In this document: piece after piece, positions 1 through 7,661 of the stretch | How positions within the stretch are numbered: the stretch's first letter is position 1 | Layout of the letters: each line of letters starts with the position of its first letter | DNA from: Prevotella sp. | GTDB lineage: Bacteria > Bacteroidota > Bacteroidia > Bacteroidales > Bacteroidaceae | Length of the DNA: 13,951 bases | Direction of reading: 5' to 3' | Assembly: GCA_017424205.1 (NCBI GenBank) | Contig: JAFPAS010000193.1 | Location: forward strand, 1 to 13,951 | Made by a program: the position numbers and the translations under genes | Notes under the pieces: model-generated | Told to the model about the DNA's origin: nothing | The model's database searches: none | The model's input: only the letters and a program-made list of their open reading frames with translations

Positions 1-8
1 ATATCCAT

Positions 9-51
9 GCAGAAAATTTCTACAAAATCAAACAATTTTGCGCAGAAAATT
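9..51. repeat. Short direct repeat upstream of the xylB promoter
   Basis: The 10-mer GCAGAAAATT occurs at 9-18 and again at 42-51, a spacing of 33 nt, just upstream of the -33 element of the xylB promoter. Direct repeats at this distance would suit binding of a dimeric activator such as an AraC-type regulator. That role is inference only, because the region is AT-rich and a chance repeat is possible. Nothing else recognisable lies in 1-69. Confidence 0.3.
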
Positions 52-69
52 ATTATTTGTGATGAAACA

Positions 70-101
70 GTTGTCGGTATCGAAGAAATTTTGTAATTTT
101 G
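70..101 (+). promoter_or_regulatory. Bacteroidetes-type promoter for xylB
   Basis: The -7 element TAATTTTG at 94-101 matches the Bacteroidetes consensus TAnnTTTG exactly. GTTG at 70-73 is one base from the -33 TTTG, with a 20-bp spacer, which is in the normal range. Transcription should start at about 106-110, leaving a leader of roughly 130 nt. In that leader, 152-157 (AGGAGA) can pair with 181-186 (TCTCCT), followed by a T run. This weak hairpin could be a leader structure or the remnant of an upstream terminator. Confidence 0.55.
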
Positions 102-239
102 CTTGCCGATAAAAGTATGCGCCAGGCATTGAGCGTGTGAGTGCCGGCATGAGGAGAGCCCGTTACGCAGAGGCAATCCGTCTCCTTTTTGATGCGAAAC
201 AGAATAAAAACTAACCCTATAAAAAACTAACAGAAGATT

Positions 240-1727
240 ATGGAAAAACAGTATTTGCTCGGATATGACATTGGCACATCATCAGTCAAGGCTTCGCTTG
301 TCGATGCACAGACAGGTCAGACAATCGCCAGTGCACAGTATCCTGATTCAGAGGCGCCAATCATGTCGAAGCAGGCAGGTTGGGCAGAACAGGAGCCAGA
401 GATGTGGTGGGACGAACTGAAGGCAGCCACATCACGCGTGGCAGAGAAGGCAGGCGGCTCGCTTGCTGACGTCAAGGCCATTGGTATATCATATCAGATG
501 CACGGACTCGTTTGTGTAGACAAGGAGTGCCGCGCCCTTCGTCCTTCCATCATCTGGTGTGACGGACGTGCTGTGCCATACGGCAATGCTGCCTTCGATG
601 CCATCGGCGGTGAGACCTGTCTGGCACATCTGCTCAATTCTCCAGGCAATTTCACAGCAGCCAAGCTGGCGTGGGTGAAAGAGAACGAACCTGAACTATA
701 TGCGCAGATAGACAAAATCATGCTTCCTGGCGACTATATCGCCATGCGTCTGTCAGGTGGAGATAAGAAGACCACCATTTCTGGTCTGTCAGAAGGCATG
801 TTCTGGGACTTCAAGAACAATGAGGTTTCGAAGCATGTCATGGAGCATTTCGGATTCTCTGACAGTCTCATAGCAGAGATAGTGCCAACATTCTCAGTGC
901 AGTCAAGAGTGTGCGAGGCTGTAGCTGCAGACCTCGGTCTGCCAGCAGGCACTCCAATCTCATATCGTGGTGGAGACCAGCCAAACAACGCCCTCTCGCT
1001 TAATGTTATGAAACCAGGCGAGATAGCAGCTACGGGCGGCACATCAGGCGTAGTCTACGGAGTGCTGGGCGATGTCAACTACGACCCGCTTTCACGTGTC
1101 AATACATTCGCACACGTCAACCATAACCAGCCAGACACACGTCTCGGCGTGCTGCTCTGCATCAATGGCACAGGCATACTCAATGCGTGGATGAAGCGCA
1201 CAGTGGCGCCAGAGGGCATATCTTATGGTGAGATGAATGATCTTGCAGAGTCTGTACCAGTGGGAGCCGAAGGTCTGTCAGTCATACCTTTCGGCAATGG
1301 AGCCGAACGTGTGCTGCAGAATGAGAATCCAGGTGCAAGCGTACACGGCATAAACTTCAATATCCACACCAAGGCACACATGCTTCGCGCTGCACAGGAA
1401 GGCATCGCATTCTCGTTTGCCTATGGCATGGAGATCATGTCGCAGATGGGCATGGACATAAAGACCATCAAGGCTGGTCACGCCAACTTATTCCTGTCAC
1501 CACTCTTCCGTCGCACACTGGCTGCCGTGACTGGTGCGTCAATTGAGCTTTACGAGACAGACGGCTCTGTAGGCGCAGCATATGGTGCTGGCATCGGTGC
1601 AGGCATATACAAAGATTCAGACGACGCCTTCAAGACTCTGAAACATATTGCTACAGAAGCTCCTGTGGCAGAGACAGCTGCATACAAGGCAGCTTACGAA
1701 CTCTGGAAAGAGTGTCTTAAGAAATAA
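240..1727 (+). CDS. xylB: Xylulokinase (FGGY carbohydrate kinase family)
   Basis: This 495-residue cytoplasmic kinase is predicted to phosphorylate D-xylulose to D-xylulose 5-phosphate with ATP, feeding the pentose phosphate pathway. The length is normal for the FGGY family. Visible signatures are the N-terminal phosphate-binding motif GYDIGTSSVKASLVD (8-22, with D10), GWAEQEPEMWW (47-57), the xylulose-binding QMHG (86-89), RPSIIWCDGRA (101-111), LPGDY (162-166), GGDQ with the probable catalytic base D246, the ATP-site GGTSG (266-270) and the C-terminal GSVGAAYGAG (442-451). QMHG and the motif order favour xylulokinase over glycerol or gluconate kinases. GGDQ replaces the more common GGGDN, and I think this is usual in Bacteroidetes homologues. 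The ATG at 240 follows an A-rich stretch without a strong Shine-Dalgarno. The gene has its own promoter and terminator, so it looks monocistronic here. No xylose isomerase gene is visible. Substrate identity is inferred from family motifs. Confidence 0.9.
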   Translation: MEKQYLLGYDIGTSSVKASLVDAQTGQTIASAQYPDSEAPIMSKQAGWAEQEPEMWWDELKAATSRVAEKAGGSLADVKAIGISYQMHGLVCVDKECRALRPSIIWCDGRAVPYGNAAFDAIGGETCLAHLLNSPGNFTAAKLAWVKENEPELYAQIDKIMLPGDYIAMRLSGGDKKTTISGLSEGMFWDFKNNEVSKHVMEHFGFSDSLIAEIVPTFSVQSRVCEAVAADLGLPAGTPISYRGGDQPNNALSLNVMKPGEIAATGGTSGVVYGVLGDVNYDPLSRVNTFAHVNHNQPDTRLGVLLCINGTGILNAWMKRTVAPEGISYGEMNDLAESVPVGAEGLSVIPFGNGAERVLQNENPGASVHGINFNIHTKAHMLRAAQEGIAFSFAYGMEIMSQMGMDIKTIKAGHANLFLSPLFRRTLAAVTGASIELYETDGSVGAAYGAGIGAGIYKDSDDAFKTLKHIATEAPVAETAAYKAAYELWKECLKK

Positions 1728-1731
1728 TCAT

Positions 1732-1777
1732 AGAGTGTTCCGTCCAGATAGTGCTGTCTGGACGGAATGTTCTTTTT
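1732..1777 (+). terminator. Intrinsic terminator after xylB
   Basis: An 11-bp perfect stem pairs TTCCGTCCAGA (1738-1748) with TCTGGACGGAA (1757-1767) around an 8-nt loop. Six further A-U, G-C and G-U pairs extend it outward to 1732 and 1773. It ends in a T tract at 1773-1777, directly after the xylB stop codon. It separates xylB from the regulator gene, which therefore should have its own promoter. Confidence 0.88.
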
Positions 1778-1788
1778 AGTTGACAACG

Positions 1789-1814
1789 TTAACCCTTAGC
1801 CTTTAACCTTAACC
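1789..1814. repeat. TTAACC microrepeat between xylB and the regulator
   Basis: TTAACC occurs at 1789-1794, 1803-1808 and 1809-1814, with CTTAGCC between the first two copies, so the whole stretch is a degenerate pyrimidine-rich microrepeat. It begins 11 bases after the terminator T tract and lies in the putative promoter and 5' region of the regulator gene. No clear TAnnTTTG promoter is visible in 1778-1880. The function is unknown. Confidence 0.5.
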
Positions 1815-1880
1815 TTTTCTCCTTTGCCAGTTTTCGCTGCTCATGCTGACGAAGTTTCGCTTTTTCCTTTCACGATAACG

Positions 1881-4800
1881 ATGACAATAACAATACAGCA
1901 AAATATACAACGCATAGTGCATAGCTATCCCACATTCTGTTGTGAGAAACTCATGCCGGCTGTTCTTCTTCTTTTCTTTTCTCTTGCTATTTCTGCACAG
2001 CCACGATGCAAGGTGACACTCTTCGGCGTGGAGAACGGTCTGCCAGCCGGTATTACGACATCCATAGCCCAGTCTACCGACAATCTGATATGGGTGACAT
2101 CATGGAACGGCTTGAGCTGTTACGACGGATACAGATTTACTACGTTCCGCAACTATCCAGGGAAAAACCTGCTGCCTACGAACCATCTGGTATACGTCAC
2201 AGCAGGAACGCACGGAAATCTGTGGACGGAGACATACACTGACGAGATGTTTTTCTTCGATAGCCGCAAATGCCAGTATGTACCGATAAAAACATCGGCG
2301 GCATCAAACGGCGAATTGCATGCCAAGCTTGGCAAACCGACATCGCAGGGAGTGAATAAAAGTCTGAAACTGCGTAAGGCTTATCCGCTTGCCAACGGAC
2401 AGACATGGCTTATAGGACGAGGCAACGACCACTTCCGCGTGACCGACAGCATCATCACATCGTCAGACGAAGCCATCAGGCATTTTTCACTGCCGGGCGT
2501 ATTCATGTGGGTTTGTCTTGACAGCAAAGGCAACGAATGGTGCTTCACATCGCAAGGCGTATATCTTCAAGGCGAGAAAAAACTCTCTGACCTGCCTTTC
2601 GACTATCTCGCAGAGGTGAAAGGTACGACGTGGCTTGCCACACCTGACGGTGTGTTAGGCAAATATTATAACGGCAAGATTGTGCTGGTGAAACTCACGA
2701 CAGCCGTGAAGGAGTTTAATAATATGATAGCCGTCGACAACCGTTATCTGGCGTTCGCAACCGACAACGGCGTGCTTATCTACGATACAAGCACACAGAG
2801 AGAACAGGTTGTGGCAGTACAGAATCCGTCAAATCCGGTTAGTGGTGTGAGCGAAATATTCCTCGACAAGTTCCGCCGCCTTTGGTGCTTCAATTCAGGA
2901 AGCGGCGTTACGATGATTGACTTCAACACCCGTCAGACTGTATGGATGAATGCCATACTGCCTGATGAGGCTGACAATACGCATGCCAGCGCTCCTGTAT
3001 TCCATATAGACAATAATAATACGGTATGGATGATTCCGACAAACGGCACATTTGCCTACTATGACGAAAAACAGAAGCAGCTCGTACCGTACGCACTGAA
3101 GCCTGGAAATGGCATAAGCGGAGAGATTGCGCGCGTGAGAAGGGCATTCTCTGACCGTCAGGGAAACCTGTGGCTCATGGCGCAGCATAATCTTGCGCTC
3201 GTCAATTTCCAGTATATGAATGTCATGACCGTAAAGCGTAACGACTTTGAAAACACGCGTGCGGTGTATCAACTGCCTGGAACTTCTGGCGTAACGCTGG
3301 TAGGAACTGTTGACGGAAAGCTTCTTACGTATGACTATGCAATGAAGCTTACTGCACAGGAACAGATTGCGAAAAACGTATATGCAGTATACAGTGACAG
3401 CCGCAACCGTATATGGTATGCTTCAAAGGGTGACGGAATCATCGTGAAATGTCCTGACGGAACGCAAAGACATTACAAGCATGACAGCAATAACGGCTAC
3501 TCACTGAGTTCTAATGATGTGTATGACATCATGGAAGACGGCAAAGGGCGCATACTTGTAGCGACATTCGGAGGCGGACTGAATATCATTGATGAGTCTG
3601 ACCCTGATGCGTGGAAGTTTATACATGCGGGCAATGACCTGAAACAATATGATGTAAACACGTTTGCAAAAATCAGACGAATAGAAAGAGCAAAGAACGG
3701 TGTCATCCTTCTGTCAACGACGGACGGCCTGCTCACTTACAGCGAAGACTTCAGAAAGTATGAAGCAGTGAAATTCTTCGCATCGTCTCGTATCGACGGC
3801 GACCCTGCGTCGCTCTACAGCAGTGCAGTCATGCAGACATGTGTCATGAAGAACGGCAGCGTGTATGTGGCAACACTGGGAGGCGGACTGCAGCGTATTA
3901 CCTCGGAATCGCTGCTGAAGGACAATCTTACATTTGAGGGCGTTAACACTCATTCCATAGAGACTATTTTCGGACTCGTCTGTGACAACAAGGACAATCT
4001 GTGGGTTATCGGCGAGTCACGCATAGCCCGCCTTGATAGCAAGAGCGGCGAGTTTGTAGAGTTCGGAGCAAAGGAGATAGGCGATGTCAATATCACTGAG
4101 GCGCGGCCGTCCCACCATGTGCAGACAGACCGTATCGTTCTTGGCATAGAAGGTGGCATACTGGCTTTCGAACCGAAGAACATGAAGAAGAGCCACTATC
4201 AGCCAAAGATTGTCTTTACTGCAATAAACTATCCTGACAATCAGGGCATGCAGCCGCTTCTCAACATCGAACGGCTGAATCTTGATACTGACCACCGTAC
4301 GTTTACAATATATTTCTCGGCGCTCGACTATAACGACAACAGCGGCATACGCTATGCTTATAAGCTCGACGATGGCAGCGCTGCCACTGAAGACGGATGG
4401 ACATACACACGCTCAGGCATGAATAGCGTGTCGTTCAGCGATTTCCCTGCGGGCAGCCATACGCTTTACGTGCGCAGCACAAACAGTGATGGCGTCTGGA
4501 TGGACAATGTGCAGGCGATAAAAATCTATGCCGAACCGACATTCATCGAGAGTTGGTGGGGCAGAATGATTGTTATCCTTATACTGATTCTGGCTATCGG
4601 ATATGCTATTCAGAGATACATGCACCGTAAGAAAGCAGAAATCAGGGAGGAGGCAACAGAGCAGGCGGATGCCAGAAAGGTGAGGTTCCTCTTGCAAACT
4701 CCAGAGATTATTGACGAGGACAAGCAACTCATGGACCGCCTGCTGGAGTATATCGGAGAGCATATCTCTGAACCAGAACTGAAGGTCGACGACCTTGCCT

Positions 4801-5075
4801 CTAACCTTAATCTGGGACGCTCGGCATTCTATACACGCATCAGACGTGTGGCAGATATGACCCCGAACGATTTCCTGCGTCATGTGCGCATGCAGAGAGC
4901 AGAGGAGCTGGTGAAGAAATCACACCTCACATTCTCGCAGATAGCATATCAGGTGGGATTCACGGACCCTAAGTACTTCGGAAAATGCTTCAAGAAGCAC
5001 ACTGGAATGTCTCCGTCTGAGTATCGTGAGAAATTCGCTTCCGAGACAGAGACTATTGAGCCGGAGGAGGAATAG
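1881..5075 (+). CDS. Membrane-spanning HTCS-like sensor regulator lacking kinase and receiver domains (Reg_prop, Y_Y_Y, TM, AraC HTH)
   Basis: This 1064-residue protein is predicted to sense a glycan in the periplasm and bind DNA directly from the inner membrane. I chose the ATG at 1881. The same frame stays open back to a TTG at 1824, but that would add 19 residues ahead of the signal sequence. The ATG at 1953 would leave the hydrophobic core without a basic n-region. Residues 1-40 form a signal peptide (core PAVLLLFFSLAISA, cleavage near A39-Q40). About 45-760 hold around a dozen Reg_prop propeller repeats, such as IWVTSWNGLSCYDG, RLWCFNSGSGV, NLWLMAQHNLALV and LVATFGGGLNIID. A Y_Y_Y domain spans about 795-890 (YFSALDY, YAYKLDDG, FPAGSHTLYVR). 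One membrane helix lies at 896-914 (MIVILILILAIGYA). After only about 35 charged residues comes an AraC-family domain at about 949-1050, with GFTDPKYFGKCFKKHTG as its second helix-turn-helix. No HisKA, HATPase_c or receiver motif is present, unlike canonical HTCS proteins of about 1300-1400 residues. The arrangement resembles a SusR- or ToxR-like one-component regulator. The neighbouring xylB suggests a pentose or xylan signal, which is inference. Confidence 0.88.
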   Translation: MTITIQQNIQRIVHSYPTFCCEKLMPAVLLLFFSLAISAQPRCKVTLFGVENGLPAGITTSIAQSTDNLIWVTSWNGLSCYDGYRFTTFRNYPGKNLLPTNHLVYVTAGTHGNLWTETYTDEMFFFDSRKCQYVPIKTSAASNGELHAKLGKPTSQGVNKSLKLRKAYPLANGQTWLIGRGNDHFRVTDSIITSSDEAIRHFSLPGVFMWVCLDSKGNEWCFTSQGVYLQGEKKLSDLPFDYLAEVKGTTWLATPDGVLGKYYNGKIVLVKLTTAVKEFNNMIAVDNRYLAFATDNGVLIYDTSTQREQVVAVQNPSNPVSGVSEIFLDKFRRLWCFNSGSGVTMIDFNTRQTVWMNAILPDEADNTHASAPVFHIDNNNTVWMIPTNGTFAYYDEKQKQLVPYALKPGNGISGEIARVRRAFSDRQGNLWLMAQHNLALVNFQYMNVMTVKRNDFENTRAVYQLPGTSGVTLVGTVDGKLLTYDYAMKLTAQEQIAKNVYAVYSDSRNRIWYASKGDGIIVKCPDGTQRHYKHDSNNGYSLSSNDVYDIMEDGKGRILVATFGGGLNIIDESDPDAWKFIHAGNDLKQYDVNTFAKIRRIERAKNGVILLSTTDGLLTYSEDFRKYEAVKFFASSRIDGDPASLYSSAVMQTCVMKNGSVYVATLGGGLQRITSESLLKDNLTFEGVNTHSIETIFGLVCDNKDNLWVIGESRIARLDSKSGEFVEFGAKEIGDVNITEARPSHHVQTDRIVLGIEGGILAFEPKNMKKSHYQPKIVFTAINYPDNQGMQPLLNIERLNLDTDHRTFTIYFSALDYNDNSGIRYAYKLDDGSAATEDGWTYTRSGMNSVSFSDFPAGSHTLYVRSTNSDGVWMDNVQAIKIYAEPTFIESWWGRMIVILILILAIGYAIQRYMHRKKAEIREEATEQADARKVRFLLQTPEIIDEDKQLMDRLLEYIGEHISEPELKVDDLASNLNLGRSAFYTRIRRVADMTPNDFLRHVRMQRAEELVKKSHLTFSQIAYQVGFTDPKYFGKCFKKHTGMSPSEYREKFASETETIEPEEE

Positions 5076-5093
5076 TTCATACTGACAATACAT

Positions 5094-5144
5094 AAAAAGC
5101 CATCCGCAGATACAACTGTTGTGTCGTGTCTGCGGATGGCTTTT
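5094..5144. terminator. Bidirectional terminator between the regulator and lpxA
   Basis: A 16-bp perfect stem pairs 5095-5110 (AAAAGCCATCCGCAGA) with 5129-5144 (TCTGCGGATGGCTTTT) around an 18-nt loop. The T run follows the stem on the plus strand and the A run gives a U tract on the minus strand, so it can stop both the regulator transcript and the convergent lpxA transcript. It lies 19 bases after the regulator stop and about 83 bases after the lpxA stop. The stretch 5145-5227 shows no gene. Confidence 0.9.
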
Positions 5145-5227
5145 ATTGTGTATGAACGTCTGGTGATTTTCCTGAATTTATACAATGATGATGCCGTGTT
5201 TAGTGACAGTATTCCGTACTGCCGTAA

Positions 5228-6007
5228 TCACATCTTGCCAATCACCCCGAGTCTGGAAGCACGGACAAAATCTATAATCTCACGCACCAGTTTGTCGTCA
5301 GGCACCTGCTCCTCTACTTGGTTTATGGCGTCGAACAGGCTGGTCTGACCGTGGAAGATGAGGCGGTAAGCATTGGCGATGTGTGCGAGCGTCTTGTCGT
5401 CTACTCCGTAGTTGCGTAGCACAGTGGTGTTTACTCCACCGTAGTGTACAGGGTTGTCGGAGGCGATAATAAACGGAGGGACGTCTTTGCTGAAGCGTGT
5501 ACCGCTCTGAATCATCGCTACGTCGCCAACGCGAGTGCCAGGATTGGCTATTACTCCGGAGGAGAATATCACACGGTTGCCTATCTCGCAGTTGCCGGCT
5601 ATCTTTGTGCCGTAGCCCAGAACGTTGGCATGGCCTATCTTTGTGTCATGTGATATATGGACACCTTCCATAAAGAAGTTCTTGTTGCCGATGACTGTCT
5701 TGCCATCGCTGAATGTGGCGCGGTTTATGACAACGTTTTCCCTGATATAGTTATCGTTGCCGATTATCAGGCGCGACTTGTCGCCGCGGAAATTAAAGTC
5801 CTGCGGGTCAGCACCCAGCACGGTGTTCTGGAATATGCGGTTGCCGCTTCCCATGCGTGTACCGTTCATTATGCTGACGTACGGATAGATTATGCAGTTG
5901 TCGCCTATAACAACGTCGCCTTCGATGTACGCAAACGGATAGATGGTCACGTTCTTGCCGATACGTGCGTTCGGGTCGATGTGTGCTTTGTCGCTTATCT
6001 TGTTCAT
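5228..6007 (-). CDS. lpxA: Acyl-[ACP]-UDP-N-acetylglucosamine O-acyltransferase, first step of lipid A synthesis
   Basis: LpxA transfers a 3-hydroxyacyl chain from acyl carrier protein to the 3-OH of UDP-GlcNAc, the first step of lipid A synthesis, in the cytoplasm as a homotrimer. The 259-residue length from the ATG at 6007 matches the family. The N-terminal two thirds are left-handed beta-helix hexapeptide repeats (AHIDPNARIGKNVTIYPFAY, then IGDNC, IGNKN, IGHAN and IGNRV turns). GADPQD (65-70), IRENVVINRAT (88-98) and HISHD with the catalytic H120 are family signatures. The C-terminal helical region (about 190-259) is present. An in-frame ATG at 6055 would add 16 unconserved, polar residues, so 6007 is preferred because MNKISDKAHIDP fits the usual LpxA start. 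It lies downstream of the efflux genes on the same strand, 214 nt after the outer-membrane factor stop. No lpxD or lpxC-fabZ is adjacent, although these often cluster with lpxA in Bacteroidetes. Confidence 0.95.
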   Translation of the reverse strand: MNKISDKAHIDPNARIGKNVTIYPFAYIEGDVVIGDNCIIYPYVSIMNGTRMGSGNRIFQNTVLGADPQDFNFRGDKSRLIIGNDNYIRENVVINRATFSDGKTVIGNKNFFMEGVHISHDTKIGHANVLGYGTKIAGNCEIGNRVIFSSGVIANPGTRVGDVAMIQSGTRFSKDVPPFIIASDNPVHYGGVNTTVLRNYGVDDKTLAHIANAYRLIFHGQTSLFDAINQVEEQVPDDKLVREIIDFVRASRLGVIGKM

Positions 6008-6036
6008 GATAGTCTGTTTTGAGTGTTCTGATGTTA

Positions 6037-6190
6037 TTATTTTGTTCTTCTGCATGCTGACACGCAGCGTTTAGATTTCATTCTGCCTTTTACATAATCT
6101 GCCGCCGCGCGGCAATCGAAATAAATTTCATTGCCCTTGCCCCATCGCAGATTTCTCATCAAGGCAGAATCCAAACAAGTCTGGTTCTGC
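6037..6190 (-). other. Structured intergenic region before lpxA with alternative hairpins and a possible 14-codon upstream ORF
   Basis: On the minus strand, GCAGAACCA (6190-6182) can pair with TGGATTCTGC (6173-6164) with one bulge. The overlapping ATTCTGCCTT (6170-6161) is instead perfectly complementary to AAGGCAGAAT (6089-6080). The two pairings exclude each other. Between them lies a compact GC hairpin, TGCCGC (6114-6109) with GCGGCA (6105-6100). The distal arm contains AAGG and an ATG (6081-6079) that opens a 14-codon frame, MKSKRCVSACRRTK, ending at 6037. None of the hairpins is followed by a good U tract, and no TAnnTTTG promoter is seen. The layout resembles an attenuator or mRNA-stability element. 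Function and translation of the small ORF are unproven. Confidence 0.35.
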
Positions 6191-6221
6191 TCTCATGGCT
6201 TAAACTACGTTTTTCGGCATC

Positions 6222-7661
6222 TTAGTATCTGCCGCCGCCTAATGCAGAATATAGGCTTACTGTCGCCTGCATACGGTAGAAATGGTCTGTGACATTAGTC
6301 AGTTCTGCATTGAGAAGATTGGCCTGTGCGCTCAGCACTTCAAGATATGTGCTGCCGCTGCTTTTGTAGAGTTGGCGTGTGTCGTCTACGGTTTTACGGT
6401 AGAGAATGACCTGCTTTGCGCTGAGCTTGCTGCGTTCTGCATAGGTGTTATAGCTCGTCATGGCGTTGCTGACCTCATTTCCTGCTTTGAATACTGCATT
6501 CTGCCATGTGTTGTATGCCTTCTCCTGCTGCGCTTTTGCCACTTTCAGATTGGCTATGAGTCTGCCGTTCTGGAATATGGGCTGTGTCAGGCTTCCTACT
6601 GCAGAGAGCAGCCAGTTGCCAGGATTGACTATACTGGCACCGCTGTTATTAGTGAATATGCCTGATGCGCTGATGTTTATGCCAGGGTAGAAACGGCTTC
6701 GGGCGGTCTGCACGTCGTGATAGCAGCTGGCGAGCGCCATCTCTGCCGCATGTACGTCTGGGCGGTTATTGAGCAGTTGGAGCGGTATGCCGGTGCTGAA
6801 CTCTGTTGGCAGCATCTGTTCTGAAAGCCTTCCGCGCACTATGTGCTGTCCGCTCTGTCCGACGAGAAGTGACAGCGAGTTCTCTACTTCACGTATCTGG
6901 CGCTCTATATCCTCTGCCTGTGCAAGAACAGAATAGTAGCTTGCCTCTGCGCTTTGTACGCTTGTAGAGCGTGCTCGTCCGTATTTCATCTGCAGAGCCA
7001 TCATGTCCCATGTGTTTTTGGTTATTGAAGTTATCTCGCTGACAATTTCTTTCTGGCGGTCAAGCATAAGCAGTGTGTAGTACAAATTTGCTATGCCTGA
7101 TACCAGACTGGTCTGTACTGCCTGCTGGTAGTCGTGTGTTGCAAGCAATTGCTTCTGCGTGCTGCGTTTTGATGAAAGCAGATTGCCGAACAAATCAATG
7201 TTCCAGCTGGCGGCAACTGGCAGCTGATAGGCTTTCGATGTCTTTGAACCGTCCCATGACGAGAGCGTCCCCTGGGGCGAGATGCCTACTGACGGCAGGA
7301 AAGACAGCCGCACTGCGCTCAGTTGGGCTTCAGCCTTTTTCACGTCAAGTGCGGCGTTCTGTAGGTCGGTGTTCTTTTCGAGTCCCTGCTGTATCAGTTT
7401 TTGTAGATGATGGTCGGTAAAGACACTGCGCCATGGAAGATTGCCGAAGCTTGCTGTGTCACTAACGGCAAGAGTGTCAGTAGCAGAATACGGGTTGCGT
7501 ATCAGACCCTGTGTGTTAACTTCTGGGCGTTCGTATTTCGAATATAAGCCACAGCTGCTGACGCTAAAGACTGTCACGAGTAATGCCGCAGCCAGCCATA
7601 AGTTATGCCAGCCGCTCTTACTCGTACTGCTTGTTGTAAAAGATACATTTTTCTTCAGCAT
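6222..7661 (-). CDS. Outer-membrane efflux lipoprotein (TolC/NodT family) of the RND system
   Basis: This is the outer-membrane channel of the tripartite pump, expected to form a trimeric barrel with a periplasmic helical tunnel that docks on the adaptor. The ATG at 7661 gives 479 residues, typical of the NodT family, and has a good Shine-Dalgarno. A lipoprotein signal follows, with hydrophobic LWLAAALLVTVFSV and lipobox VSSC (lipidated C37). The same frame stays open to an ATG at 7865, but those 68 extra residues would bury the signal sequence internally. Two OEP repeats are visible: the first around 85-265 (SWNIDLFGN at 152-160), the second around 305-475, with the family motif LLNNRPDVHAAE (296-307) and QPIFQNGRL (360-368). 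Long helices with heptad-like Ala/Gln/Lys patterns occupy 85-118 and 365-470. It is the last efflux gene of the operon. The substrate cannot be read from the sequence. Confidence 0.92.
   Translation of the reverse strand: MLKKNVSFTTSSTSKSGWHNLWLAAALLVTVFSVSSCGLYSKYERPEVNTQGLIRNPYSATDTLAVSDTASFGNLPWRSVFTDHHLQKLIQQGLEKNTDLQNAALDVKKAEAQLSAVRLSFLPSVGISPQGTLSSWDGSKTSKAYQLPVAASWNIDLFGNLLSSKRSTQKQLLATHDYQQAVQTSLVSGIANLYYTLLMLDRQKEIVSEITSITKNTWDMMALQMKYGRARSTSVQSAEASYYSVLAQAEDIERQIREVENSLSLLVGQSGQHIVRGRLSEQMLPTEFSTGIPLQLLNNRPDVHAAEMALASCYHDVQTARSRFYPGINISASGIFTNNSGASIVNPGNWLLSAVGSLTQPIFQNGRLIANLKVAKAQQEKAYNTWQNAVFKAGNEVSNAMTSYNTYAERSKLSAKQVILYRKTVDDTRQLYKSSGSTYLEVLSAQANLLNAELTNVTDHFYRMQATVSLYSALGGGRY

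Noticed and set aside
1780..1785. TTGACA resembling a sigma-70 -35 box
   Set aside because: Bacteroidetes primary sigma factors use TTTG / TAnnTTTG instead, and no matching -10 lies at 17 bp.
1824..1880. A TTG start for the regulator 19 codons upstream of the ATG at 1881
   Set aside because: The extension adds nothing to the signal peptide, and TTG starts are uncommon. The ATG at 1881 already gives a full signal sequence.
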